Positions 47,090 to 58,735 are shown, numbered from the stretch's first letter. The stretch is 64,000 nucleotides of DNA from Isoetes taiwanensis (GCA_021234155.1 JAJEKV010000060.1:5478323-5542322), one strand, 5' to 3'. Numbers and translations are program-made. The notes: generated from the letters alone by a model not told the origin.

Positions 47090-48660
47090 GTCTGTTGTAT
47101 GCAATGTCTTCATCGAACCATTCACTTGAGAACTATTTCATAAAACAAATTAACATCAGTAGACAAACCTAAACAATAAGAAATTTAAAGGATGTAAACA
47201 CTTATAAAGGTTTTCTTTTTACCTTCCACAAAGTAGGAAACAAAGAATTCCATACATGACATAACGTACATGCCACAACTCTAGTCATCTTTCTGTTTTG
47301 GAACCTTGGCCCACTGAATTTTAAATTTATCTTTGTTACTCTTCAAACCTGCTAAATTATTGGATTCTGTTGCAATCCGTGTCAGCAGCTGAGAGTATAT
47401 CCTGGTAAGCAAAGATGATTTTGGTCTTCTTGGAAAGAAATTATCTAAATACATGCTGCTTACCTTTTAATGACAAGAACATCAGGTTCGATGTCCTCAA
47501 GAGAATTCAATAAAATTATTCTTGGAGTTGTAAAAACTGTTACCTTTGGAACATTAGCACAAACTCCACCAATTATTAGCAATGACCAGTAATTGCATCT
47601 ATTACTGGGAGCAAAATAAATTGGCACTTTCCTAAATTCAATCTTTTCACTGCTTTAGTCAAAATAGCTTGCAAAGAAGACTTCGTGTCTTTTGGATCAT
47701 GCATTTTGAATTCCATGTACAATATTGGAGGATAGAAGAATTTTTCCTTCAGATTTTCGGGTTTTTCACTACAACATAATAGGGTATTTTCCGTCAAGTA
47801 TAGCGTCAAACAAAGGGACGCTATATGTAGTCTGAACAGCCCACTAAATGTCACAAGGTTGACGCTAAAAGTGCTATACTTTGATGTCGCAAACCCGAAT
47901 ATGCACTTACTTTGCACGACAAATCAGAAATCATGAGCAATAATTTTAAGAAAGACATCTGGAATCAGTTAAAGCACACACCTGCCAAACATTTCTAGAT
48001 GCCGAGAACTCAGCATGGAGGCCTTAGCAGCTAGCTCCTCTACATCATTGTAGTTAACTACAATTGATGGCTTTGGATGAGTGTCTCGAAAAGCAACAAA
48101 TGGGACAAGGCTTAAAAGCTTCTGATATGTATCCCTGCAAGAGAGCACAAAAAAATTGAGATGCTCAAATATAATGCCAAATAACATTCATCTCCACTTA
48201 CTTGGGCTGAACTTGTGCTATTATGGAATTTATTCCATCCTGTATAATGCTGGGGATTTCTTCCTGACTAACATTGGCAATAATGTTAACAAGATGAGCA
48301 TCTATTAGGGAAGTTTTTTTGCTCGATTCCCCTCCATCTGATAGTTTTTTGGGCTTCACTGTACAAATAGGTCAAATTTTGAATCAGAAATTCAACCAAA
48401 ATAATATGAAATAAGTTACTTACTTTTCATTATCTCTTCTAGCTTGAGCAATATGTCTTTCTGCATTTGAATAGAAGCTAACTCATTCTGAATATTGTAG
48501 CTCTCTCACTGGCAGTTGGTGTATCAATAGTAATAACCTTCTCCCTTACTGGAGAAGATATAAGTCTCAGCTTTTTGGACATCAACACTATTTAGATCGT
48601 CATCATTTGCTGTCATATCAGCTATTTTCTCTGCAATAAGGAAACATTTTTAGATTTTAT
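47090..48660 (-). pseudogene. Ulp1-like cysteine protease (C48) gene, damaged, probably transposon-borne
   Basis: Minus strand. 47760-47576 reads FFYPPILYMEFKMHDPK and LLPVIDAITGH (catalytic His region). After a one-base shift, SLLIIGGV and IILLNSLEDIEPDVLVIKR follow. A GT...AG intron (47402-47463) keeps the frame into IYSQLLTRIATESNNL, then WAKVPKQKDD, a TAG, and SCGMYVMS. His, Gln and Cys of the Ulp1 triad/oxyanion set are recognisable; the usual Asp of the DS motif reads Asn (LNSL), and a stop sits just before the Cys. Upstream pieces (48187-47969, AAKASMLSSRHLEMFGR; about 48660-48200) are probable exons of unknown character. Ulp1-type proteases are often carried by plant DNA transposons (MULE, CACTA); the carrier here is not identified. 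Confidence 0.6.
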
Positions 48661-49162
48661 GCACCTGACAAACTGTGAATGATTACAAAGCGGTACCCTC
48701 ATTGTGCATGTAGGTTTGATGTCTTCGTGTGTATAGTTGCTTTGCCCTTTGTAAACCTGCATTATGTACAACATGCTGCATGGCTTGCATTATATACATT
48801 GGAAGCAACTTTGTTCATAAACTGCATTTACATCACATGCATGCTTAATGTACTGGAAAATGAGAATGGTATGAGATGCGTAACATCATGAAAAAAACAC
48901 ATAAAGAGAGAAGCAGTACAACATGCACTAGTAGCACGAACAACTAATGCAAAAATAGATTATATGTACAACCGTAGTGAATGCAACATCTGCAAATGAA
49001 GCTTAACATTGTAACCTCATGACATGAATGTAACTAAAAAGTTGGGACATTACAAAATGAACATGCATTACCAACATGTTCATACTATGTGCAAGATATG
49101 TCATGCAATCTAAACAACGAAATGTACAATAAAAGCATGTAAAAAAAGACGTTACCTTAGAC
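48661..49162. other. AT-rich spacer left of the CACTA-like element
   Basis: No coding similarity. Short ORFs (48679-48891) are unsupported. Confidence 0.4.
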
Positions 49163-49560
49163 ACTACAAGGGATCGTCGACGTCCAACGACGTCGCGTCG
49201 TCGATGAACGCCGGACCGTCGACGTCGTTCAACGACGGTCATCAGGGCTGACGTGTCGGCCCTGCCTGCGTGGCATGGGTACTGCTGCCAAACTGGCAGG
49301 CCTTCGTGTCAAACACGTCAGCTAAACGTCGTTCAACGACGTTTCACAGAGCTGACGTCGCGCCGCGTCATGCGTGGAAATGGGCAGTTGCCAAGCTGGC
49401 AGCCTGCGTGTCAAAGGCGCCGCGTTGCCGTTGAACGACGCGGCGTCGCTGCCGACGCGTGTCACGCCGCGCTGCGTGGCATGGTCTTTGGTGCCAAGTC
49501 GGGCACTGCTCGCGTGTCAAGACATCGTCGGCTTAAACGTCGTTTAACGGCGCCACGAAG
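49163..49560. repeat. CACTA left terminus with palindromic subterminal repeats
   Basis: CGTCGTTCAACGACG-type motifs occur near 49190, 49220, 49326, 49430 (half site) and 49536. Such arrays are transposase-binding sites in CACTA elements. The motif is its own reverse complement apart from the central base. Confidence 0.75.
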
Positions 49561-49591
49561 GAATTTTTTTTTTTTTTTTTTTTTTGCCAAA

Positions 49592-49620
49592 TAAAAACCC
49601 TAACCCTAACCCTAACCCTA
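49592..49620. repeat. Short CCCTAA repeat
   Basis: Four copies of CCCTAA after a T-rich run. The unit is TTAGGG rather than the common plant TTTAGGG, so an interstitial microsatellite is more likely than a telomere relic. Confidence 0.6.
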
Positions 49621-50149
49621 CATCCACGTTATAAGTGGATCCATCAAGAGTCGCTTTGTTATTCTTATTTTTGAGTGTTCTTCCCTATCTTGCTATAATG
49701 GTCCGTAGATTTGAAGACCACCTTGGCGATATGTTCCTTCTAGTAATCCTCCTCCTCCAAGGGAAGACAACTCCAAAGAACCCCCGCTTCTCCGGCCGAG
49801 AACCCTCCCTTCACCATCGTGGCAAAGATGAGTGAAAAGGAGCTTTGATTGCACTAACATCCGGCGTTCCATGCGAACGATCGGGTAGAATGGCTCACCG
49901 AGCCAAACAAAGAGAAAACGACATTAATGGTGCGGATAATGATGCAAATGGTTGCATCAAACCATCACGTCCTCGGGATGGACATAAGTAATGTATAAGC
50001 TTTTTTATGAATGGAAACAATAAGTTTTTTTTATCTATTTGTGTTGTCGTTGTATAAGCTTATTTTATGAATGGGAACAATCGATTATTTTTATTTATTT
50101 GTGTTATTTGTATTGTATGTTGTTTTACAAGTTATGTTAAACAATCACG

Positions 50150-50345
50150 GTTGGTCGTTTAACGGCGTTATGATCATTTGACGTCGTTAAGCGACGTCAT
50201 GATCATCCGGCGTGGCATATGAGGGGGCATCGGACGGGCGCAAAGGCGATGTGGCATGCCTAGGTGTCGGTCGGCGTCGGCTTGGCGTCGTTAAACGACG
50301 TCACCTGAGGCGTCGATAAACGACGTCACATATGGCGGAACGACG
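50150..50345. repeat. Internal cluster of the CGTCGTTNAACGACG palindrome
   Basis: Copies or half sites near 50153 (GGTCGTTTAACGGCG), 50178 (GACGTCGTTAAGCGACGTC), 50287 (CGTCGTTAAACGACGTC), 50311 and 50336. Internal placement about 1 kb from the terminus suggests a nested or rearranged end. Confidence 0.7.
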
Positions 50346-50856
50346 CTCGGGTTATTTACTTGTTATTTTCACTCGTTTGTTTTGGATTTTTTGCTCGTGG
50401 GTCTTCATAAGGTAAGATCTCGCTTTAATCTTTGTGATAGAGTTAAACACCTCCAAATGCTAATAGATTAGAAGATTGAATCTTGAAAGTATGTTAAAAA
50501 CTTGAGGGATGCATGATCAAAGGTCTTGGTCGGTTCCATCCCGAATGGAGAAGACTAAATGTATCGGGTTTATGCACCTCGTAACGAAGTTTCAATCTTC
50601 ATAGATTACAAAAGATTTGAAAGGTTGCGTGAATATAAAGGTAAATCGGGTCGACTCCATTTCAAATGGGAGGACTAGATGTATCGGGTTCGGGCACCCT
50701 TCAATCAAATGCTTTCTAAATATCATAAACGTTGTATGAATCTGAATCTTAAGAATAAACATTTGATAAAATCATAAAAAAAACATGGATATTTATAATT
50801 ATTATATTATTACATGGTTTTTTATTAATATTTTTATTGTTTACTAGAAAAACAAC

Positions 50857-51590
50857 ATGGACGAACGTCGGAAGGAATTTGAGCGTAAAGTGAGACGTAA
50901 AAGCTTTGAGAAAGTTACATGGCGACTTAATGCAAAGAATGTTACCCCAACAATTGCCACAAATAGTCCAATTAGACCCAAGTGGACCTAGTCTTCCTAG
51001 AGGTGGGGTGGTGTGCATGAAATGAATGCCGCCGATGTATGTACCATAAACATGTTTCGAATGATTAGTTAACTTTATATCTTGATGTTACTTTTTTTTT
51101 TTTTGCAGTTGTACTTGACAGAGCGGTTATATTGCAATTGTTCGATGTGCAAAGGACAAATAAAACGGATGAGAAAGACCGCCCCTCGACCATGTTGAGA
51201 AATATGGTGAATGCCCGACAAATCCAAAGGTTTCGGGGATTACATGTGGGGTATTCCAACGAGGTATAATACACGAATCTTATGAGCGATAATCAACTAC
51301 TCTCATGTACTTGAATCGATGTCTTAACTTAGTTTGCTTGTATTTTGTTAGGAAGAAATTGAGAATGAAGTGAGCTCGAAGCAGTATATAGATTTTGGGG
51401 TTATGTTGTCATTGGAAGTAGATGATGTTGATACTATGAATGCGTTCATAGAAAACCCTACAAAAGAAAGCCATCAACTTCCTCAAAGAGTATCCCATTA
51501 CGTGATAGAACTCGTCGTGCAATGGCCGTTGCCAAGATTGGAGGGAATGACAATGTTCATCAAAATTGGAATGTACTAGATCATGTCGAA
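50857..51590 (+). pseudogene. Possible transposase N-terminal segments of the CACTA-like element
   Basis: A frame from 50857 begins MDERRKEFERKVRRKSFEK. 51105-51250 reads LTERLYCNCSMCKGQIKRM with a CNC..C cluster, then a HVEKYG-like stretch after a shift. 51361-51579 is an open frame with NAFIENPTKESHQLPQ. Cys-Cys plus His-x-YG patterns resemble N-terminal regions of transposon proteins in plants, but I cannot assign a family firmly. Confidence 0.35.
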
Positions 51591-51954
51591 GAAAATAATC
51601 TTCCACCTTCACTAGTCCATTTGGTCCAAACCCTTTACGATAAAGATCGTTAAGAAATTCAATGCATGGCCTAGAGGCAAGCCAATTATTTATGGGGAGC
51701 AATTTACATATTGGGGTAGGCAAGACATGATAAAAATAGTCGGGTCCCCTTTGGCACAGGATTATATATTATGACTAGTGTGAAAGTCAAAGATGGTATA
51801 CATTTGTTCCTTTAATGCCATATGTAGGTCCGAATATAACTTCGGACACTTGGCATAAATTGAGTAAGCATCGATTGGGCGCATGCTCATCTATGGCCTA
51901 AATTCAAATGCACGAACAATATCCAAGCCAAAGGATTGACTCATAAGCTTCACA

Positions 51955-52215
51955 TATATTGATGGTCGCCCTCGGTTGCATGGAAACCTTTGTCGCTTTT
52001 ATTAATAGCTCTATCGAGAATCCTGAAGCTACCAATTGTGAATTTGTCGAGGCAAACAAAGACCAAGAAGATTTTTTAGCCGTAAAATTGACGGAGATAT
52101 ATCATGGTTTATGCTATAAAAACTTTGTGTATTGGTGATGAATTGTTCATTGAATATGAATCGGTAGACCAATACCGGAGGTCCTTTGATGATGTACTCA
52201 AATTACTCATATAAT
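51955..52215 (+). pseudogene. SET-domain-like fragment inside the CACTA-like element
   Basis: Three adjoining frames give a recognisable SET order: YIDGRPRLHGN (51955), then after a one-base shift AFINSSIENPEATNCEF (51994) and DFLAVKL, then IKTLCIGDELFIEYESV (52112). GN..(A)FIN.S, NC.F and I..GDEL...Y correspond to the cofactor and catalytic core of SET methyltransferases. The normal NHS is NSS here. At least two indels separate the parts, so no active enzyme is encoded. SET proteins methylate lysines, mostly on histones. A captured or element-borne SET gene is the likely origin; chance resemblance is unlikely but not excluded. Confidence 0.5.
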
Positions 52216-52439
52216 TTTTGTCGGAATGCACCATTTTTCTTCTTCTTCTTCGAATTCTTCTTCTTCTTCTCTTGGAATGAGATTGCACATATTGAAGATA
52301 AATGTGTATTATATCTTCAATATATGCTTTGATTATGACATAAAATTTTATATTTCGTTCGTTATTAAATGCTTAAAATTTAACAAACACGGGCTCTCAA
52401 TGTATGTATCAATCACGCATATATTTCGTTTAATCTGAC

Positions 52440-52800
52440 GTGCAGGGTAGGCAAGTGGATATAAGACCACATCCAAGCGTACTGAATTGGCGACATCAAA
52501 AGTCATTGCGGATAGCAGAATTAGAATACATTGAGCAGTATGGTACAAACATGGGCACAACGCATAATGAAGAGTACAATGATGAAGATGAACTGGAATA
52601 CGATGATGAAGATGATGACAATGCCCCTATGGACGACTTCATGGAAGTTGAAGAACCCATAGCCGACATGTTAGATGCATTTGGCCCAATCTTCGACAAC
52701 GACCTAGATGACGATATAAATACTCCTAACGATGGTCATGAAGATCACGTTTTATTGGAGGAGGCGCATAAAGCATTATATCCAGGTGCGCCGGGACCTT
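52440..52800 (+). pseudogene. TNP2-type CACTA transposase, N-terminal fragment
   Basis: A 120-codon open frame with a very acidic stretch (DEDELEYDDEDDDN), then EEPIADMLDAFGP and LLEEAHKALYPG. The order 'acidic, DML.DAF, LL..A...LYPG' is the entry of CACTA TNP2 transposases, where the LYPGC site normally leads into the conserved core. Here the similarity stops at LYPG, where the GC-rich tandem array begins. Confidence 0.6.
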
Positions 52801-55133
52801 GCGCCGTGTCTTGAAGTGGGGTTGGGGTGTTGACGCCAGAGCGCGGACCCTAAAATCCCTCCGGAGGCTGCTTGCCCCAAATTTCCTCTCCCCAAGGCCC
52901 TGGGGACGGACGGGCGACCTCCGCTCTCCGGAATCGCGATCTGACTCTGCCAATGGACTCGAGGCGTCGACATTGCCACTGGGGACCAAGTTCCGTGGCC
53001 AGAAGACCACCCGAACTCCAAGAAGCGCCAAAGTAGCTCACTTCCATCACACTCGTAGTCAATTGGCCTAGGATGTGCATCGCGGGATCTTGTCGTGGGG
53101 CGTGAGTGTTTCCTTCTTTTCGCAAAACCGGCCAGGTGTAACTTGCTCCCTAGGGTAATTTCGCCATTCGGACGATTTGGCGGGGTCTATTTGCCATTCC
53201 GAGCATCCCGGTGCCCGAAACGACAAAAGCAGTCGCGGTTTCTACAAGGTCAGGCATCGGGGGGCCTTGTGTTTGACAAGTTCTCCGGGGCCGATCTGCG
53301 GAATCTTTTGGACTTTCCCAAGAGGGGCCCCTGAGCGGAGGATCCAGCGGCCGGATAGGGGAACCGGGCTCAGGAGGGTGGTCATTAGCGTGCAGCCCAG
53401 GGAGCGGCGCGGGGAAGGGCTGCCTCGGGGAACTTTTTGGATCCCGCCTCACGGGTGGGACTCTCCCTCTTGTGAGGGATCCCCGCAAAGGTCCTGGCCT
53501 CGTTTGACTTGGGGAAGGGTGCCGGCTCGGTTGCCACACAGCGGGCTGCCCCGGACCGTTCTAATGCTAACCCTTTGACCTAGACCTTCTCCGAAAATTC
53601 GAAAATTGGGCGTGTCTTTGGAGATGAATTAGGGATCCCACCGGCAAAAACGGAATTTATTTTTCGTGCAATGCATTAATTGCGAATTTACGAATGTCTT
53701 GCCCATTGCAAAGCCCCGACTTCTACTTGCCACATCGGGAGGGAAAGGCCCAAACTCCGCTCCGTCAGTTCCCCTTGCTCCGTATTCTCGGCTCGCTTCT
53801 CGGCCAGTCCCAAGTGCAACAGACCGGGACTCGGCCCCAAAGCGTAAACCCTTCTAGAGCACGGCAACCCACGGGGTTTCACGTTTGGAGGCCCTCTCCT
53901 TGTCCGGTCTACGGGACCTTGCAGGTGTCTTGAAGTGGGGTTGGGGTGTTGGCCTTGAGGCCTTGGACCCTAAAATCCCCTCAGGGCTGCTTGCCCCAAA
54001 TTTCCTCTCCCCAAGGCCACGGGGGCCGGACCGAGGCGACCTCGCTCTCAGGAATCGCGATCGACTCACGCCAATGGACTCGAGCGTCGACATTGCCACA
54101 GGGACCAAGTTCCAGGGTGGAAGACCACCCGAACTCAAGAAGCGCCAAAGTAGCTCACTTCAATCACACTCGTAGTCAATTGGCCTAGGATGTGCATGCG
54201 GGATCTTGTCGTGGAGGCGTGAGTGTTTCCTTCTTCGCAAAAACCGACCGTGTAACTTGCTCCCTAGGGTAATTTCGCCATTAGGACGATTTGGCGGGGT
54301 CTATTTGCCATTCGGAGCATCCCGGTGCGAGCGACAAAGCAGTCTGCGGTTTCTACAAAGGTAGACATCGGGGCGCCTGCATGGTTTGACAAGTTCTCCG
54401 GACCGATCTGGAATCTTTTGGACCTTCCCAAAGAGGGGCCCTCGAAGCGGAGGATCCAACGGTCGGATAGGGAACCGGGCTCGGGAGGGTGGTCATTAGC
54501 GTAGCCAGGGGAGCGCCGGGAAGGGGCTGCCTCGGGGAACTTTTTGGATCCCGCCTCACGGGGTCAGGACTCTCCCCTCTTGTGAGGGATCCCGCAAGGT
54601 CCTGGCCTCGTTTGACTTGGGGAAGGGTGCGGCTCGGTTGCCCCGCAGCGGGCTGCCCGACCGTTCTAATGCTAACCCTTTGACCTAGACCTTCTCAGAA
54701 AATTCGAAAAATTGGGCCGTGTCTGGAGATGAATTAGGGATCCCTGGCAAAACCGAATTTATTTTCGTGCAATGCATTAATTGCGAATTTACGAATGTCT
54801 TGCCACTGCAAAAGCGCCCCCCGACTTCTACTTGCCACATCGGGAGGAGGAAAGGCCCAAACTCCGCTCCGTCAGTTCCCCTTGCTCCGTATTCTCTTTG
54901 CTTCTCGGCCAGTCCCAAGTGCAACAGACCGGGACTCGACCCCCAAAACGTAAACCCTTTCTAGAGCACGGCAACCCACGGGGTTTACGTTTGGAGGCCC
55001 TCTCCTTGTCGGTTCTACGGGACCTTGCGCCGTGTCTTGAAGTGGAGTTGGGGTGTTGACGCCAGAGCGCGGACCCTAAAATCCCTCCGGAGGCTGCTTG
55101 CCCCAAATTTCCTCTCCCCAAGGCCCTGGGGAA
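52793..55133. repeat. GC-rich tandem array, about 2.1 copies of a 1.11-kb unit
   Basis: The unit opens ACCTTGC...GTGTCTTGAAGTGG and contains CTTGCCCCAAATTTCCTCTC, GGTAATTTCGCCATT and TTCTAATGCTAACCCTTTG. Copies start near 52795, 53911 and 55020; the third ends at about 55133. Copies 1 and 3 share variants (CGCCGTGTC; GCCAGAGCGCGG) that copy 2 lacks. No reading frame is conserved between copies. It interrupts the TNP2-like sequence. Confidence 0.85.
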
Positions 55134-55948
55134 CTCGAAATTCAAGGTGAGACGTCGTTGAACCACGGCCGTGGTCCAAAACCCTTAGCGATAATCTATG
55201 AAGAGGTTGCAACCATATATGAAGTTGTATGTGATCATGCACGAGAGAATATGGCAAATCAAAGAAGCTCTTCTTGCTGACTTTGCATGGGTAGTGGGCA
55301 TGCCTTGTGTAGATTGTATCGTAAGAGCAACCCGGGTGAGCCATATGTTTGCCTTTACCATGATCATGGGAAGTGATTGGCAAGCTTGATTTAGTATGAA
55401 AGTATGCAAGTGAAGCTCAATGGTGCACAAAGTCGGTTTATTAAAGTGGATAGATAAACAAGGATGGAGAGAAATCTAAGTGGATAGATAAAGAAGGATA
55501 GATAAAATACATAAGTAATCATTGCCAACTAGTGCTCCATTATTATCCGCCTGATGTGTGAGTTTCATTGGAAGCAATACCCCAAGAATCATTGGCATCC
55601 GAGGTTGCCTCCTCCCCATCTGTCATTTTCCATTTGATGCAATTCCCCAACTATCATTCTCACCGATTCCTTGTTATCGTATCATTGTTACCAATAGCAT
55701 CATGTTGATTTCCTCCCCATCGATATTCACGAGTTTCAATGATGTTCAATGCTTTAAAATCTAAACTAAAAGAGCCACGAGTTTATTCTATGCATTCTAC
55801 CTCGAAAGACCGATCTCTATCTTTGTGTAATGGTTTGATTCCTTTTATATGTAGTTTACGAAGGATGATGCAATGCATACTTATGCAGAGAGATGTTAGA
55901 TGAGCCGTTTAACAAACTGTTTACTTCGGGACGTTGGAGTTGTTGTCG

Positions 55949-56226
55949 GTGTATAGTTCCTCCCCGTAATATAAATGATCGATTACTTGACGAATGTGGC
56001 TTTGAAAATTAATGCCAAGGTAACTCACTTGGTACCCCATAATGGCTCCCCTGTTCATTGAACTGAAGACTTACTTTCGAAACTGTAGTGTGGAGGATAT
56101 AATACGATGTTATCGATGGAATTTCGTCGTGGTCTTCCAAAGGTCTCCAGGGAGCCAACTATAATCTTTGGAATGGATGTGTCACATGGAGCCCCATTCT
56201 CGTCAAATTCACCATCAATTGCAATT
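55949..56226 (+). pseudogene. Argonaute (AGO4-type) PIWI-domain fragment, two exons
   Basis: The first exon piece ends YLTNVALKINAK (55982-56019) after CIVPPRNINDR in a frame shifted by one base. A GT...AG intron follows (56020-56088). The second exon (56089-56226) reads CGGYNTMLSMEFRRGLPKVS and REPTIIFGMDVSHGAP, then SSNSPSIAI up to a GTAAGG donor. PTII.GMDVSHG is typical of the AGO4/6/9 clade of plant Argonautes, which act in RNA-directed DNA methylation; GMDVSH includes the first catalytic Asp of the slicer site. Kept intron borders imply DNA-level capture rather than retroposition. Only part of PIWI remains. Confidence 0.75.
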
Positions 56227-56314
56227 GTAAGGATTGAACTGTGTGTGCACTTGACTTAACTGTTATTATTATAATTATAATAATAACTTATAATTATAAC
56301 TTAATAAAAAAAAA

Positions 56315-56425
56315 GGGCACGTCGTTTAACACAAAGACGTCGTTATAGACGTCGTTTAACGACTATTGCAGACGTCGTTAAACGACCTCGCGACGTCGTT
56401 CAACGGCGTCCCGTACTTTTTATCG
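56315..56425. repeat. Right-side cluster of the CGTCGTTNAACGACG palindrome
   Basis: Sites near 56318, 56337, 56352, 56368 and 56391, as expected for the opposite subterminal region of the CACTA-like element. A terminal CACTA inverted repeat was not found beyond it. Confidence 0.7.
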
Positions 56426-56857
56426 AAGCAGAGCGGCTTTTCCGCCGCTTAGTTTTTTGGTTCTAAGCGGGTGGAGGGCGTTTTTTGTGGCGATTTTTGG
56501 GCGCGGATCATCCTTTGCGGTCCTTTCAAGCTTCAAGCAAGCATCCAAAGGTATTTCAATGGATCAATCAACTCTATTTTTGAATTAGGCTTGTTGTTTG
56601 ATAGATTTAGGGCTTCTTGTTTTTTCTTATTTGTTTTCAATCCATCCCATTTCTATCCTCCTCTTCTTTCCATCCTTGTTTTTCTTCAATCCATTTCGCC
56701 TCTTATTAGTATGAATCGAATCCTCCTCCTTCTTCTTCCAATGATCTTCCAATCATTGGTTTCTTCCTTCTAATCTTCCGTTCTTCCAATCTTCTATTCA
56801 TTTTCTTCTTCTTCTTCTTCACCACTTTCTCATTCTATTCAATCTTTCTTTCCTATC

Positions 56858-56958
56858 TCTTCTTCTTCTTCTTCTTCTTCTTCTTCTTCTTCTTCTTCTT
56901 CTTCTTCTTCTTCTTCTTCTTCTTCTTCTTCTTCTTCTTCTTCTTCTTCTTCTTCTTC
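56858..56958. repeat. (TTC)n microsatellite
   Basis: About 33 uninterrupted trinucleotide units. The minus-strand poly-Glu ORF over it is an artefact. Confidence 0.95.
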
Positions 56959-56959
56959 G

Positions 56960-58735
56960 AATATGTTCTTACTACGACTACGGTCAGATATTGTAAAACA
57001 ACTAAAAGCCTCGTACAAAGTAAGACCATTTACCCCAATACCTACCCGGTTTTGATCCCGTGCCGCATCGGTACTCATACTCCCATTGAATGCATATATT
57101 CATGGTTTATGTCCCGAAAATCTGTTTATGATCTGACTCTTTGATTTATACATACTTTATTCCTTTCACGTATTATTATTTAACTTAGCCTTCTTGATTT
57201 CAATTTTTAATCTTAAATATGTTTCCATACTCATCCAAATTCTCAGTAGTTTCAAGCAAATTACACTATAAATTTCATTAATGTATTGGTTCGAATAACT
57301 TGACGTGTGCCATTAAATATCATAAAGTATTTCGTAGTCTTAACTTACAACTTGTCATGTCCAACTCTGTTATAGAACCTCGGTTTTTCATTTCCATCAT
57401 AAATCTTGCTTCTCCTCATAGTCAATACACTAATTGAATCATGGTATGAAAATAGAACTACCCGTTCATTATTATGATTCTGCAAATTGATCATTTTCAT
57501 CAAAGTTACATCTTAAAAGGTAAGACCTCACCAAGTCCATGTACAATTGCTATATAAGGCCATATTCTTCCTATGGTCCATGGATTGTGCCACATTTGTA
57601 GCTGAAAAACCAGGAGAGAGAGTTCGGTTACCTGCACCCAAACAATGACAAAGTTAGCAAAACATTGGTAACTAGCCAAGGTCGTCGGGTAAGCTATAGA
57701 AATCTCTGGCTTATCGCCCTTCACCTATCATTTTCAGCAAACAACATACATGTAGACCCATGAAAATTAACTTAACTTCGGGGCAACATCATGCTGAAAT
57801 TATCCAGATCTAAGTAGCTCTAAAACCCCATATATGGTTCACTGTTTTACAGGGGCTACCATCTGTATTTAATAAAACACATATTAGATTTCTCTAATTG
57901 CAGCGTTTAGCATCCTGCTACAGCCCATGAAGGCCTTACCGTTCTATCCCAAACTGGTAATTAGACATTAACCAGGTCTGCAATTATTCACACTGAATTA
58001 AAGCACTGAAAATTAAGAGCTTAATATCACATCTAACATACTACTCAATGTAATAAGCAGATATATCATTAAAAGGCATTAGGATATGAACTCTTATAGG
58101 CCCATCCGAGATGCCATATCCCTTTCTGGTTGTTAAAACATCAAACCAGTCTGCTACTCCACTTACCTTTTTATGTTTTCTCCACTAATCTAGACTATAA
58201 AGCATCCATCTACCTCTTGCAATGCTCAAGATTAGAACAAAACAGTCAATCCCTATACAACTAGATGCAAGCTAGCCCTTGTATCAGATTATTTTCTGCT
58301 CAGGGAACTGCAAGAGATCATTTGTTCTACACAACTTATTATGCAGGGGCCAGCATCTAATGGCAATCCTACACATACTATAGATTACAGCAGTTGCATT
58401 CACATCTTGAGTACACCCCTTTCATGGGTTATTACTTCCAAGCACCACTGATCCGTTCATATCCATGCACAGCCAAATCGCACAAGCCATATCGACATGT
58501 CTATCCGCATGCAGCACCGGCCTTTTATATTGTTCCATCATATTGCAGACAGCAAAATATCCTAACTACATGAAGATCACTCTATATTTAGAGCCCAATC
58601 ACTTAAATCTGTATTCAACGCCTAATATAGCAGCCAGCACTAATTTACCATCTCATAAGCCGTAGCCTGTTTTCAGAATGATAAAGCATGACAAAGCATG
58701 GTACAAACGCTGCTTATACCCATTTTTTGCATTTT
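56960..58735. other. Intergenic DNA, no supported gene
   Basis: AT-rich sequence with scattered short ORFs on both strands; none resembles a known family. Confidence 0.4.

Larger units (their letters stand above)
49163..56440 (+). mobile_element. CACTA (En/Spm)-like element carrying chromatin-gene fragments
   Basis: The left end reads CACTACAAGGGATCGTCGAC, the CACTA terminus, followed by dense subterminal copies of a palindromic motif CGTCGTT(N)AACGACG. The same motif recurs at 50150-50345 and 56315-56425. Inside are a small start ORF (49890-49989), a possible transposase zinc region (51120-51250), a SET-like segment, a TNP2-like N-terminal fragment, a tandem array and an Argonaute PIWI fragment. 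No matching right TIR (ending TTGTAGTG) was found near 56430, so the right edge is approximate or lost. Confidence 0.65.

Noticed and set aside
47770-47900. CACTACAACA start with GACGCTA-type repeats as a second CACTA MITE
   Set aside because: No opposite TTGTAGTG end and no duplication found; it may only be a local repeat in the Ulp1-like gene.
49592-49620. Telomere relic or chromosome-end healing site
   Set aside because: Only four CCCTAA units, not the common plant TTTAGGG, inside a transposon.
52726-55166. Many ORFs of 60-130 codons in the tandem array
   Set aside because: Frames are not kept between repeat copies.
56839-57078. Minus-strand poly-glutamate ORF
   Set aside because: It is a translation of the (TTC)n microsatellite.
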